From Nepenthes gracilis (lineage: Eukaryota > Streptophyta > Magnoliopsida > Caryophyllales > Nepenthaceae): a stretch of 64,000 bases of DNA. The position numbers and the translations under genes were made by a program. Location of the stretch: NCBI GenBank assembly GCA_033239525.1, contig BSYO01000013.1, positions 10,316,501-10,380,500 on the forward strand, given 5' to 3'. The notes beneath the pieces were generated by a model, which was given only the letters and a program-made list of their open reading frames with translations, ran no database searches and was not told the DNA's origin. Below are positions 11,956 to 21,941 of the stretch, piece by piece; within the stretch, counting starts at the first letter, position 1; each line of letters begins with the position of its first letter.

Positions 11956-12296
11956 ATTGAAAGGTCGTGCCTCAACATGTGAATAACAGATTTGGCCCAT
12001 CTAATCTAGGTAATCACAAGGCCATGAACAATTCTTCCATCCCTAAGTTTATGCCTACCTGTCATGCATGTGGGAAAGTTGGTCACATTCGCCCAAGGTG
12101 CTACACCATGAATTCTTTGCACAACCAAAAACTAGGGCTTAACGTGAATAAACTTGTTGATCACCTTCAACATTTGGATGCACAAGTTAAAAGATTGAAT
12201 ACAATAGTGCATTCAGTGAGACAAGTTTGGGTTAAGAAAAGTGAGCTACATTACCCCTTGGCCATTCGTGACAAAAAGGGGGAGATAAATTTTTGA
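11956..12296 (+). pseudogene. Sirevirus gag C-terminal fragment
   Basis: An open frame of about 110 codons with no in-frame ATG near its start; it is the remnant of a larger gag. It contains a CCHC zinc knuckle, CHACGKVGHIRPRC (C-x2-C-x4-H-x4-C), which binds RNA in capsids, preceded by the typical IPKFMPT. The same knuckle context occurs in the pol-bearing Sirevirus near 58,960. After VKK the reading enters SELHYPLAIRDKKGE, which belongs to the end of ORF3 in that element, and stops beside the first polypurine box. This marks an internal deletion fused in frame. Confidence 0.85.
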
Positions 12297-12737
12297 TGCA
12301 CTTTGACAGGGGGAGTTTAGGGGAGACGGAGCGAAGCCTGCTTATTTTGGGGGTATTTTTTTTGATTTTTCATGTCATTTCAGTTTATTATTACTGTTAG
12401 GGGGAGTATTGATTATTTTCGTTAGGGGGAGGTTTGGTGTATGCTATATTATTGTATGTTCTCATGCCAATGTACCATGCATGCCGTTAAATTGTTATTA
12501 TCTTTTGTCTTGTTGGTACTAACCTTGCTTGATCAGGACACTAATGTATACAGGATGTCATCGCATTGCCTCAGCAGCTCTCGTATAGCTATTTACATCG
12601 TTTTATATTTTTTTTGTATCACTAGGCGTAGGTTTTCATGTATACGGGTTCTATCTCGGTGGTGTCTGAACCCGTGATTCACTTGTATTTATTTATTTTC
12701 TGAGTTTTTTTGTCACGGAATTGCCAAAGGGGGAGAT
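12275..12737 (+). promoter_or_regulatory. Array of polypurine boxes before 3' LTR
   Basis: Repeats of AGGGGGAG occur at about 12,276, 12,308, 12,397 and 12,424, with a looser GGGGGT at 12,350 and the final AAAGGGGGAGAT at 12,726-12,736 touching the 3' LTR. The last is the functional plus-strand primer by position. Multiple polypurine tracts are a known hallmark of Sireviruses. The short ORF at 12,441-12,677 lies between boxes and resembles no protein. Confidence 0.75.
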
Positions 12738-13772
12738 TGTTAGAGACATTTGTCTAATTGGCATATTCCGTGACCATATGTATTATTGTATTAATGTCGG
12801 GTTGTGGGTTGTCGGATTAAAGTCTGTTCAGTCTGCCCTCCACACGCTCGAGCCCGTCCAAAGTCCGCCCGCTCGCCTGGAGCCCGCTAGCTGCTCGAGC
12901 GTATAAACCAGAATGGGGGCCGCTCGCTTCATGCTCGATATCCGCTCGAGCCGAAAAACTAGAAGGTAGCCCACTCGCTGCTCGCCCCCTACCAGCTCGA
13001 GCGCCCGCAGGGTTTGTCACGAAACCCTACGGCCGCCCGCCGCGCGCTCAAGCGCCGGTCCAACGGGCAGATTTTTGAACGCGTTTTTTTGGCTCCTCTA
13101 TAAATATTGTCTTATGATTTTGAAACCCTAAGGACGCCATAAGCTCTCTGGATAGATTATTTTGAGCCCCCATTTGAGAAGAAAGCCTTTCATGCTCCAT
13201 TAATCTTGCTTCTCTTGAGAAAACTCTATACTACAAGATTGATCTACATGCTATAGAAGTTTTCTCACCAACTTTCTTTCACCTTTGAAACATTGCCTTC
13301 TACCATCGTCGGAGACGTTGGTTCGTGAAGAAGGAGACTCATTCGTGATTGGCAATTCAAGTGGCATGAGAGGGAAGAGTGGCTTGAAGACTGGAAGGTG
13401 TCCGGTTCCGTTGCCGCGGGCAAATCCAAGAGTTCCTTGGTAGGGATCACGTGTCGGGAGTAAGTCGGCTAGGTTAGTGCGTCGTTACCACCCGGGCTGT
13501 AAGTTGATTTTCATAGTACATTGCTTCCCTGGCCGTTGAAATCCGGAGTGTTTTTCTCGATACCGTGGGTATCGAGTTTTCACTTCGTCACCAAAAAATT
13601 GAGTCTTTATTTTTATTGCTCATTGTTGTTAATATTGTGTATGCTTATTAGTTCCGTTTACATCTAGAGGTAAATATCCCTTACGTGTATCGGATATTTA
13701 ATTTATTTATTTTTGCTTCCGCTATACTTTTAACAGCGTCGAAACACGTTAGCACCAAAACGTGCTTTTTCA
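12738..13772 (+). repeat. Sirevirus-type 3' LTR
   Basis: Nearly identical to the 5' LTR at 10,970 apart from scattered transitions and 49 extra bases near 13,005-13,055 that continue the GC-rich palindrome zone. CTCGAG occurs at 12,846, 12,893, 12,944 and 12,996; TATA box at 13,099. Ends TTTTTCA before the TSD GAGGT. Confidence 0.9.
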
Positions 13773-13777
13773 GAGGT

Positions 13778-15150
13778 TGTGTTGGAATCAACACTAGCTT
13801 TTGAAGATCTCGTATGAAATTAAAGGAGTTTCGGTTAGGTACTGTTAAAGATACCTTGGAGTCTTTGGGTAAGTAAGATTAACTAAGGAGGTTATTTGTG
13901 GATGATTGCACAATTGGTTACTTGGAAGATTAATCAATCGATAAACGGGCACAATGAATGGATAGGTGATTTCTAAGATCGATCTGTATACATAACATGT
14001 TGATCGTAGATAATTGAAAATTATGCCCGTGGCATCATTCAGGTGAGGATATGCTGCTACGAAGTTCGGGAACAATATTTGGATTTTGAAGGTCTGTTGG
14101 CATTTCGTCAATTTTATGGGATGGATTTTGAAGGTCTTTGGATTTGAAGGTTTGTTGGGTCTAAAGGAACGTAGAAAATATGTACTCCGCTTGGAAATTG
14201 TGTGATAGATCAAGAACGGTTGTTAACTGAATGCCCAATTGAAAAAGAAAACGTGAGTTTAGTATGAGGAAAAGCCCTGTTGAGCATGTGGCTCTTTGAT
14301 ACCGTGATTTGGAACCCATGAGACTTTAAGCAGTGGCTAATTAGGAAGACCAATTAGTGCCGTAGAGGTGTATGGTCATCGTGGGTTTAACCAAATTTAT
14401 TAAGTGATCTGACAAGTATTTTTCGAGGATCGCAGCGTCCGTGTGGCATTGAATTAGAAGTGATCGGTATTCGTCAAAATGAGATATGTGATGGTAGCTC
14501 TTGAGGAATGAAGGGTAAATTGTCGATTATGTCGTTGGGTCAATCCCTGAGGGATCAAGTGAATTGCAGTAGAATGAAATATATATATATATATATATAT
14601 TAGGAAGAATTAGGATTATATTTTCTTGTATCATAATAGGCGGCTGCGCCCTCGAATCAAGTGGGGGAGAGACCCATAAGTTAAAGTTTTTCACCCATAG
14701 TTAGGGATAGCCGGAGAGAATCCTTATTTTGAGAATTTATAGGTATTGCTTATGGAGATAACTATTCTCTAATAGTCTTAAGGGCCTGAATAATTGTGTT
14801 ACAAGGGAATGATAATCTTATAACGTTGCCTATAGTTAGATCAGTTCAAGGACTGTGAAGAAGAATCACGGTGTCTTTTAAGGAAAGCAAGCATTAATAC
14901 AGACGATTAATGTTGAGAGTCCATAGACTTAATATGTTTTTGGTGCTTCGTAGGAAATGTGAAAGGTAAGTCGTGAGTAAGTTCTAATACTTGAAAAATG
15001 GGATTATCGTATTCTTAAATTGGGAGACAGAATCGTATTCGACGTATTGGAAATATGAAATTAGGAAATGATAAGCCCTTATGGTTTTGTTTCAGGATAA
15101 TTAGGGCAACCCACTCATCGTGCTTATGGATGACAAATTCGGTTTGAATT
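13778..15150 (+). other. Gypsy non-coding internal region, continued
   Basis: This resumes the leader broken at 10,969. It has no recognisable gag or pol motif in any frame; the 122-codon minus-strand ORF at 13,845-14,213 lacks family signatures. An (AT)n run lies at 14,580-14,600. Together with 10,066-10,969 it makes about 2.3 kb where a Tekay element would hold leader and gag, so it is either decayed gag or the filler of a non-coding LARD. Confidence 0.5.
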
Positions 15151-16195
15151 AGTTGGCTCCTTTTAAGTCTTCACATGCCTTTAAATACATACACAAATTG
15201 TCTTAAAACTTGGAACAATTAAGAAATTCTTATCATAACGAGGCAAATATAACTTTAGAACTTTCAGACAATAAATACATTCACAATTAGATGCAACATA
15301 ATTTTTGAAATATATACAAAATAACATACAAAACGTACATGTGGATAAATATCTCAATTAATATCCGATAATATTCTCAGGACATATAAAATTAACATAT
15401 ACAAAATATATGTATATAAATACCAAATAATCAGAGTACCCACATCTATGATGTTAGGATTTTTAAATTCTAAAATCAAATCATGCATAAACTCTAAATT
15501 TTATGAGTAAAAATTTCAGGGCACAGGTTAGAGTTTTCAAGTTTACAAAATCACATAAAACTACCAAATCGGACACCCAATCAATAAATAAACATATACA
15601 AGGAAAGGGTATCTATATTATAAAGCCAATTTATGCAAAAACCTTAAAATTAAATGGATAAAATCATCCGGGCATAGGTTAGGGTTTCACGTACGAAAAA
15701 TCAGTCAAAATTAAGATATCCAATATGAAATCTACATATGTGCATGCTCAAGTTATGGGTAATACAAAATATAAATTTAATCGAGTATAGGAATGAGAAT
15801 ACCTAAAGAAAATAAAACAAAAGGTGCAAAGAACGAAAGAGGAGAAAATGGGTGCACTTGTCTTGGTCAAATCTATCACTTCTCTAACTAGTTTTAAGCA
15901 GGATTTGAACTCGAGAGTCTCAATTTCTTCTTTCTCTCTCTTCTCCCATTCTCTCTCCTTCGCTTTAGAAGTTTGTAAATCTACCCGAAATAAAACCCTC
16001 TCGGGTTTTAAATCCCGGGCTGATACTCGAGCACCCGGCAAGCGCGGGTCCCCTGGAGTTGGCACCCAGCAGGCGTCCCTGCTGCTGCCTCCTATCACAT
16101 CCGAACTTAATTGTTTCCATATGAATTAGGCCCAATCTTGATCATATTACATTAATTATTTGAAATTGTGATGTTCGAAAAACTGATATATAACA
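15151..16195 (-). repeat. Gypsy 3' LTR (minus), truncated
   Basis: Matches 18,065-19,126 block by block (TTTAAATACAT, GAAATTCTTA, CCTCCTA-CACATCCGAACTTA). Its sense start is TGTTATATATC at 16,195, next to a polypurine tract (sense AAGTGAGAGAGAAT, 16,196-16,210), so it is a 3' LTR. The sense 3' half, about 1.1 kb, is missing at the left. A CTCGAG motif lies at 16,026 next to a TATA-like TTTTAAATCCC. Opposite-strand ORFs at 15,748-16,129 are LTR sequence, not genes. Confidence 0.75.
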
Positions 16196-16892
16196 ATTCT
16201 CTCTCACTTATAAAAATTTTGTCTTTAAAATTTAACTAACCTCAAAATTCAGCAATCGAGAAAAATACTTCTAAATTTCGTCTTCGGGTTCCCAAGTCAC
16301 TTCCTTAATGAAATGATCCTCCCTAGGAAACCTTAGCCAAATTTTATTGACTAATTTCTCGACTTAATTCAAAACCTTAAACGAACTAATGAATTTCTAC
16401 TTCAGTTCATCTTAAACCTCAAAAATGATCGTTCACTTCAAACTTCAAACTAAACCTTAAAATACACAAACCATCCGCTCCTCTACGCAATTCTTATTAA
16501 TCTTTTACTAGCACACTAAAAGTCCTCTTGCGACTCAAATTTATTGATTCATATCAGACATCTAGGCCACAAAGTAGCTATTAATCTAAGAAAATTTAAA
16601 GATATCGATACATCTAAGGTAAAACCCATAATCCTCAATTTATAATCAACTTGGGAAATACAATCGTGGCAATTATCCAAAAAATTCCAGTACAACCTCA
16701 AGTTATCATCAAAACCTCAAACTCGAGTATTCAGCAACTTATCATCTCATTGGCACACCAACAAGCTAACTTACCCAATCTAACTTAATCATCATATGTC
16801 TTCCTCTATTTATTCACTCTATCTTACTCGAACCTAAGCTTCTGCATAAGATCCAGACCAAACCTAAGGTATCTCTTATCTCTGATACCAAT
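16196..16892 (-). mobile_element. Internal region of a LARD-like gypsy derivative
   Basis: Only 697 bp separates two minus-oriented gypsy LTRs. In sense order it holds an intact tRNA-iMet primer site (ATTGGTATCAGAG, 16,880-16,892), a leader matching 10,079 and 24,190, non-coding filler, then a chromodomain scrap (EVTWEPEDEI) ending at about 16,215, and a polypurine tract. No gag, protease, RT or integrase core is present. This is the architecture of a non-autonomous large retrotransposon derivative that keeps only the cis signals for copying. Confidence 0.7.
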
Positions 16893-19126
16893 TGTGACGG
16901 ACCACGTTTTCCTAATCGAAATCCGATAGAGTTTCGGCTAAAAAATGTCCAACAAGCTGATGAAATCTTGTACAAATCCCTGTACAACAAATATATATAT
17001 ATATTCACAACACATAAATACAGGATCCAAAAACCACATTATTTTTGTGGCTCTAACGTCACCTCTCTAGATACAACGTCGGACAGAAAGACACTACTAG
17101 GTACCAAAAATATAAACCATAATCACCTGTGAAAGCCTATACATCCATCAAAATATAGTGAAAACTAAACCACCGGTATATTAACAATATACAAGCACAT
17201 CTACATCTCATAATATACAAAATCTACTCCATAAGGTGCAAAATTATAAAATTCTAAGTCCACAAAGTCATCATCCAAGGTTAGCAGTCTAGCCAACTTC
17301 TAATCTTCTACCCTACCTCTTCAGGCCTAAGTTCATACTTATTTGAAAGCAAAAAAGTAATAAGGGTGAGCCAAATACTGAATAAGTGCAATATAATCAA
17401 TGACAATAAACAATATACATAAAATAAAGTTAAGGAAGGGTATAAGAGTATAATAAAGAGACATAAATATGAAACATGAACAAATACATTTTGAAACACA
17501 TTTATCTTTCTTATTTAGTTATAATTCCTTTAGGTTGTAAAACATGTAAAAAAATTTTTATCTTTGAGGATTAGGGCCAGTAGACCTTACCAGCTAACTG
17601 TATAGTCAAATCGAGAAAAGAATCATGTTACACCATATGATCTAAGGCACTAACCACGAACCTTAAATTTCAACGTCCCGTGACGAAGGTATACCTATAA
17701 TCTCGGATATATTTGGCCTATAGTCCATAATCTTATGCCACCATGTCTCCCGTGGCCTGGAGGCAATTCCTCAATTTACCACAGTACTATCCTAAAATAC
17801 GTCAGGAAATACTACCCTCTGATATAAAAATCATTAGTCCTATTACATGATTTCTTTTAATATTTCATATTGAAGACACTGCACAAATATTCATACTTTT
17901 TTTTCGTTGAACTTCTCACACTGAAAGAAAGTTTCAAATATCAAATAACAGATAACAAATTATAGAGTTTCCATTTCCTTGATGCAAATTCATAATTTTA
18001 TATCCTTACAAATACAAATACAAATCTTATATTCTAATAGATATGGATACATATTTTCCATATTCTTGTGAGTTTAAATCTTTACATGCCTTTAAATATA
18101 TGTATAAATTATTTCAAAGCTTGGAATAATTAAGAAATTCTTACCATAACGAACCAAATATAGTTTTAGAGCTTTTGGACAATAAATACCTTCACAATTG
18201 CATGCAACATAATTTCCAAAATATATACAATGTAACATATGAAACATACATGCAGATAAACTTCTTAATTCACATCCGATAATATTTTTGGGACATATAA
18301 AATTAATATATATAAAATATATGTATATAAATATCAAATAAAAGAAGTACCCATGTCCATGAAGTTAGGATTTTTAAGTTCTAAAATCAAATCATGTATA
18401 AACCCTAAATTTCATAGGTAAAAATGCCAGGGTGAGGGTTAAGGTTTTCAAGTGTACAAAACTACTTAAAACTATCAAATTGGATACCCAATCAATAAAT
18501 AAACATATACAAGGAATGGGTATATATATTCTAAAGCTAATTTATGCAAAAACCCCAAAATTAAATAGATAAAAGCATCCAGGTGCAGGTTAGGATTTCA
18601 CGTATGAAAAATCGATCAAAACTAAGAAATTTGACATGAAATCCATATATGTCCATGCTCAAGTCATGGATAATATAAAATATAAACTTAATTGAGTATC
18701 AGAACGATGATACCCAAAGGAAATGAAACAAAATGTGCAAAGAATGAAAGAGGAGGGTATGTGTGCACTTATCTCGACCCGATCTATTACTTCTCTAACT
18801 AGCTCTAAGACGGTATCAAACCCAAGAGCCTCAATCTCTTCTCTCCCTCTCTCTCTCTCCTTCATGTTGGAAGTCCAAAAATCTACTCGAAATTAAACCC
18901 TCTTGGGTTTTAAATCTCGAGTTGGCGCTGCACGCTTGGATCTAGTGCCCGACAGGCGCGGGTCCCCTGGAACGGGCACCCGTTGCGTCGCTTCGAGCGC
19001 CCAACAAGCATCCTCCACCGCTGCCTCCTACCACATCCGAACTTAATTTTTTTTACATGAATTGAGCCCAATCTTGATCATATTACCTTAATTACCTAAA
19101 ATTACAATATTTGAAAAACAGGTACA
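16893..19126 (-). repeat. Gypsy 5' LTR (minus)
   Basis: Bounded by TGTGACGG at 16,893, beside the primer site, and by TGTACC (sense start) at 19,126; length 2,234 bp. Internal landmarks shared with the other minus LTRs include GGGCCAGTAGACCTTACCAG at about 17,575 and CTAGGTACC at 17,096. A CTCGAG motif is at 18,926 and CGAGCGCCCAACAAGC at about 18,994, upstream in sense of a TTTTAAAT promoter-like box. The short ORFs in it (16,814-17,008, 17,308-17,499, 18,092-18,337, 18,659-18,865) are not gene-like. Confidence 0.8.
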
Positions 19127-19140
19127 TTAAAGAGATGCAT

Positions 19141-19544
19141 AATTTTGATGTGACTTGGGCACGAACTAGTTGGCGAGTTATCACGCCAATATGGATTGCT
19201 TCCACAAGCGAGTTCATTTCACCATTCTAGAATGTGAACCATTTTATTTCCAAGGCATGGTACGGAAGGAACCACCTTGTTTTATCTCAGCTTTGCACGC
19301 TCGTCATTTGATGGATTTCGAATGTCAAACCTATCTGGCTTATGCTTACATGATCGAAAGTCATAATGTGCCGGCTAAGGATATCCCTGTAATTAGTGAG
19401 TTTGAAGATGTCTTTCCCAAAGAATTGCCTGGGTTGCCACCCAATCGGAAAATTGAATTCGAGATTGAGATTGTTCCTGATTCAACACAAGTTTTAAAGA
19501 CACTGTATAGGATGGCACCTCCCAAATTGAAGGAATTGAAGTAG
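19141..19544 (+). pseudogene. Gypsy protease tail and linker
   Basis: Begins at the protease end (frameshifted FDV, LGTN*LASYHANMDC, equivalent to the usual LGMDWLxxYHANVDC), then the FTILECEPFYFQG and PPCFISALHARHL blocks and the spacer leading to RT: DIPVISEFEDVFPKELPGLP and EFEIEIVPDS. The last is the conserved entry to chromovirus reverse transcriptases. A TAG ends the frame at 19,542. The protease catalytic triad itself lies before the LTR boundary and is missing. Confidence 0.88.
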
Positions 19545-20280
19545 CAGTTGCAGGAGCTTCTGGACAAGGGATTTATTTGGCCAAGCATATCTCCTTGGGG
19601 TGCCCCAGTGCTGTTTATCAAGAAAAAGGATGGATCGTTGCGGCTTTGCATCGATTACCAGGAGCTGAATAACATCACCATTAAGAACAAGTATCATTTG
19701 CAGATGATTGATGACCTATTCGATCAGTTGCAAGGAGTGCGTCAAATATTGATCTTTTTTGAGGATATCACCAGTTGAGAATTAAGAAGGAAGACGTAGC
19801 AAAGACAGCCTTTTAAACGATGTACGGGAATTATGAATTTCTAGTTATACCTTTTCAATTGTCGAATGCTCCCGCTATTTTTATGAAGTTGATAAATTGG
19901 GTGTTTCGACTCTACTTGGATAAATTTGGGGTTATGTTCATTGATGACATATTGATTTATTCGAGGAGCTATGATGAAAATGTCACATATTTGAGAATTG
20001 CACTTCAGACGCTTAGGGAGGAGAAGTTGTATGCCAAGTTAAAGAAGTGTGAATTTTGGCTAAAGAAAGTTACATTTTTCAGTCATGTTATATCAAAAGG
20101 AAGCATTTCTGTGGTCCCGAAAAGATTAAAGCTATTGTTAATTGAAGCCGACCATCATCGGTGACCGAAGTCCAGAGTTTCCTGGGGATGGCGAGTTATT
20201 ATCGAAGGTTCGTGAAAAATTTCTCCAGAATTTCTATGCTGCTGACCCGCTTAACAACGAAGAACATTAAGTTTGTCTAA
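19545..20280 (+). pseudogene. Gypsy reverse transcriptase
   Basis: Conserved blocks in order: [53 protein letters not shown], then the active-site box FIDD (VMFIDDILIYS, 19,938-19,949), usually YVDD or FIDD in this superfamily, and KCEFWLKKVTFFSHV. The two catalytic aspartates survive, but frameshifts near 19,760-19,815 and 20,100-20,160 and several stops inactivate it. It joins RNase H at 20,281. Confidence 0.9.
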
Positions 20281-20610
20281 ATGAAAGAATGTGAGAAACG
20301 TTTACAAGAGTTGAAGGACCGACTGACATTCGCCCTGATCCTGACGATTCCGAAAGGTTCTGGTGGGTTCAAAGTTTATTATAATACAAGCAAAATGGGT
20401 TTGGGCTGTATTCTGATGCAGTGTGAAGAGGTGATAGCCTATGGTTTAAGGCAGTTGAAGATCAACGAGAAGAACTACCCAACGCACGATTTGGAGCTTG
20501 CAGTAGAAATTTTTGCTTTGAAGATCTAGAGGCATTGTTTGTACGGTGAGAAGTTTCTGGTGTATGATCCACCCAAGGCTAGATTTGTATACCCAATATT
20601 GGAGAATTAA
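20281..20610 (+). pseudogene. Gypsy RNase H, C-terminal half deleted
   Basis: Recognised by [20 protein letters not shown] (usually VYxDASxxGLGxVLMQ, so the first catalytic aspartate is changed to asparagine) and by [19 protein letters not shown], which keeps the conserved E/D pair. After HCLYGEKF the expected DHKSLKY segment is replaced: sequence jumps to the integrase zinc-finger region. TATGATCCACC occurs at both sides (about 20,564 and 20,648), suggesting a repeat-mediated deletion. Confidence 0.82.
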
Positions 20611-21655
20611 AAGAGAAAATTATGAAAGAAGCACACCAGCCCAGGTATATGATCCACCTAGAGATTAATAAAATGTATTAAGATCTAAATAAGATATTTT
20701 GGTGGAGAAATATGAGAAGAGAAATTGTAGCCTTTGTGGGGATATGTTTGATCTGTCAGTAGCTGAAAGCCAAGCATAAGAAGCCATCCGAGCTTTTGCA
20801 GCCATTGCCTATTCCTAATTGGAAATCGGAGGATATATCCATGGACTTCGTGTTGGGATTGCCAAGGATGCCTAGGAATCATGATGCCATTTGGGTGATT
20901 GTGGACCGGCTCACGAAATCGGTGCACTTTCAGGCCATTTGGACAACTTATTCGAGAGATCGCTTGGTCCGGATGTATATTAATGAAGTAATAAGGTTGC
21001 ATGGAATCCCGATGACTATCGTGTCAAATCAAAACCCGAGGTTTGTCTCAAAACTTTAGGAAAGTTTGCATCATGAGTTGGGGATGGATCTCAAGTTCAG
21101 TACATCTTATCACCAACAGATGGATGAATAGTCTAAATGGACCATTCAGACTTTGGAGGACATGTTGAGGGCCACGGTAATGGAGCTAAAAGGCAACTGG
21201 GATGATCATCTAGCCTTAGCAAAATTTGCATATAATAATAGTTATCATGTGAGTATTAGAATGGTCCCCTTCGAGGCACTATATGGAAGAAAGTACCGTT
21301 CGTCGATTCACTAAGAGGAGACGGGTGATAGACGGCTTATGGGGCCGAAGATTGTTATGGAGACATCTGATAATATTAGATTTATCCACGAGAAGCTGAA
21401 AGTAGCCTAAAGCCGATAGAAGAGCTATGCCGATTGGAGAAGATCGGAGTTGAAGTTTAAGGTCGAAGACCTTGTCTTTTTGAAGGTATCGCTGTCGAAG
21501 GGCATATCCAGATTTGGACTTAGAGAGAAACTAAAATCGAGATTTATTGGCCCATTCATGATTTTGGAGAAAGTAGGAGAGGTGGCCTATTGATTAGCTT
21601 TGCCAATGATTTTGGGAGAGGTGCATGATATTTTCCATGTATCAATGCTCTAGAA
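20611..21655 (+). pseudogene. Gypsy integrase
   Basis: Zinc-finger remains (HLEINKMY, CLICQ), then the core: WKSEDISMDFVLGLPRM with the first catalytic D, VDRLTKSVHFQAI, and VSNQNPRFVSKL, where the second catalytic D of the usual VSDRDPRF has become N. The third position is also lost (DE*SKW for DGQSERT). Later blocks are AYNNSYHVSIRMVPFEALYG, GDRRLMGPKI and FKVEDLVFLKVS, ending VHDIFHVSML. Stops are frequent. Same family as the fragment at 1-354. Confidence 0.9.
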
Positions 21656-21881
21656 GTATGTCTATGATCCTACTCATGTCATCGAATACAAGCCTCTATC
21701 GATCAGCGATGATTTGTCGTACGTTGAAAAGCCCATGTAGATTGTGAACCATAGGGACCAAGTGCTTCGAATGAAAACGATCCATTTAGTCAAAGTCCTA
21801 TGGAGAAACCACACCCTGGACGAGGCCACTTGGGAGAAGGAAGATGAGATTCGGGAGAAATATTCCCACTTATTTTGAGAT
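21656..21881 (+). pseudogene. Gypsy C-terminal chromodomain
   Basis: DPTHVIEYKPLSISDDLSYV leads into the chromodomain-like module: KTIHLVKVLWRNHTLDEATW and EKEDEIREKYSHLF before a stop. Chromodomains at this place define chromoviruses and are thought to guide integration to marked chromatin. One internal stop (PM*IV). The position after VHxVFHVS fits Tekay-type elements. Confidence 0.88.
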
Positions 21882-21920
21882 ATGTGATAATTTTTAAGAT
21901 CCGTTAATTTCAAGGATGAA

Positions 21921-21941
21921 ATTTTCTAAGTATGGGAGAAT
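21921..21941 (+). promoter_or_regulatory. Gypsy polypurine tract
   Basis: GATGAAATTTTCTAAGTATGGGAGAAT precedes the LTR start in the arrangement typical of Tekay elements (GACGAAATTT then a G/A-rich run). The purine run GGGAGAA abuts TGTAAGG at 21,942. Confidence 0.7.

Larger units (their letters stand above)
10970..13772 (+). mobile_element. Gag-only Sirevirus derivative with 5-bp TSD
   Basis: A complete insertion: 5' LTR 10,970-11,955, internal 11,956-12,737, 3' LTR 12,738-13,772. The 5-bp target duplication GAGGT is perfect (10,965-10,969 and 13,773-13,777). The LTRs differ by only a few percent plus a 49-bp indel, so the insertion is recent compared with its surroundings. The internal 782 bp holds only a gag C-terminal fragment and polypurine boxes; protease, integrase, RT and RNase H are absent. 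The primer site is gone: the LTR is followed by ATTG and then gag sequence. Such gag-only elements (TR-GAG type) depend on enzymes from a related autonomous copy. Confidence 0.9.

Noticed and set aside
15748..16129. Overlapping ORFs on both strands of about 100-116 codons
   Set aside because: Lie in the GC-richer promoter part of a gypsy LTR; no family signature.
16880..16892. tRNA gene sequence
   Set aside because: Matches to initiator tRNA are only the 11-13 bases expected of primer binding sites; no cloverleaf nearby.
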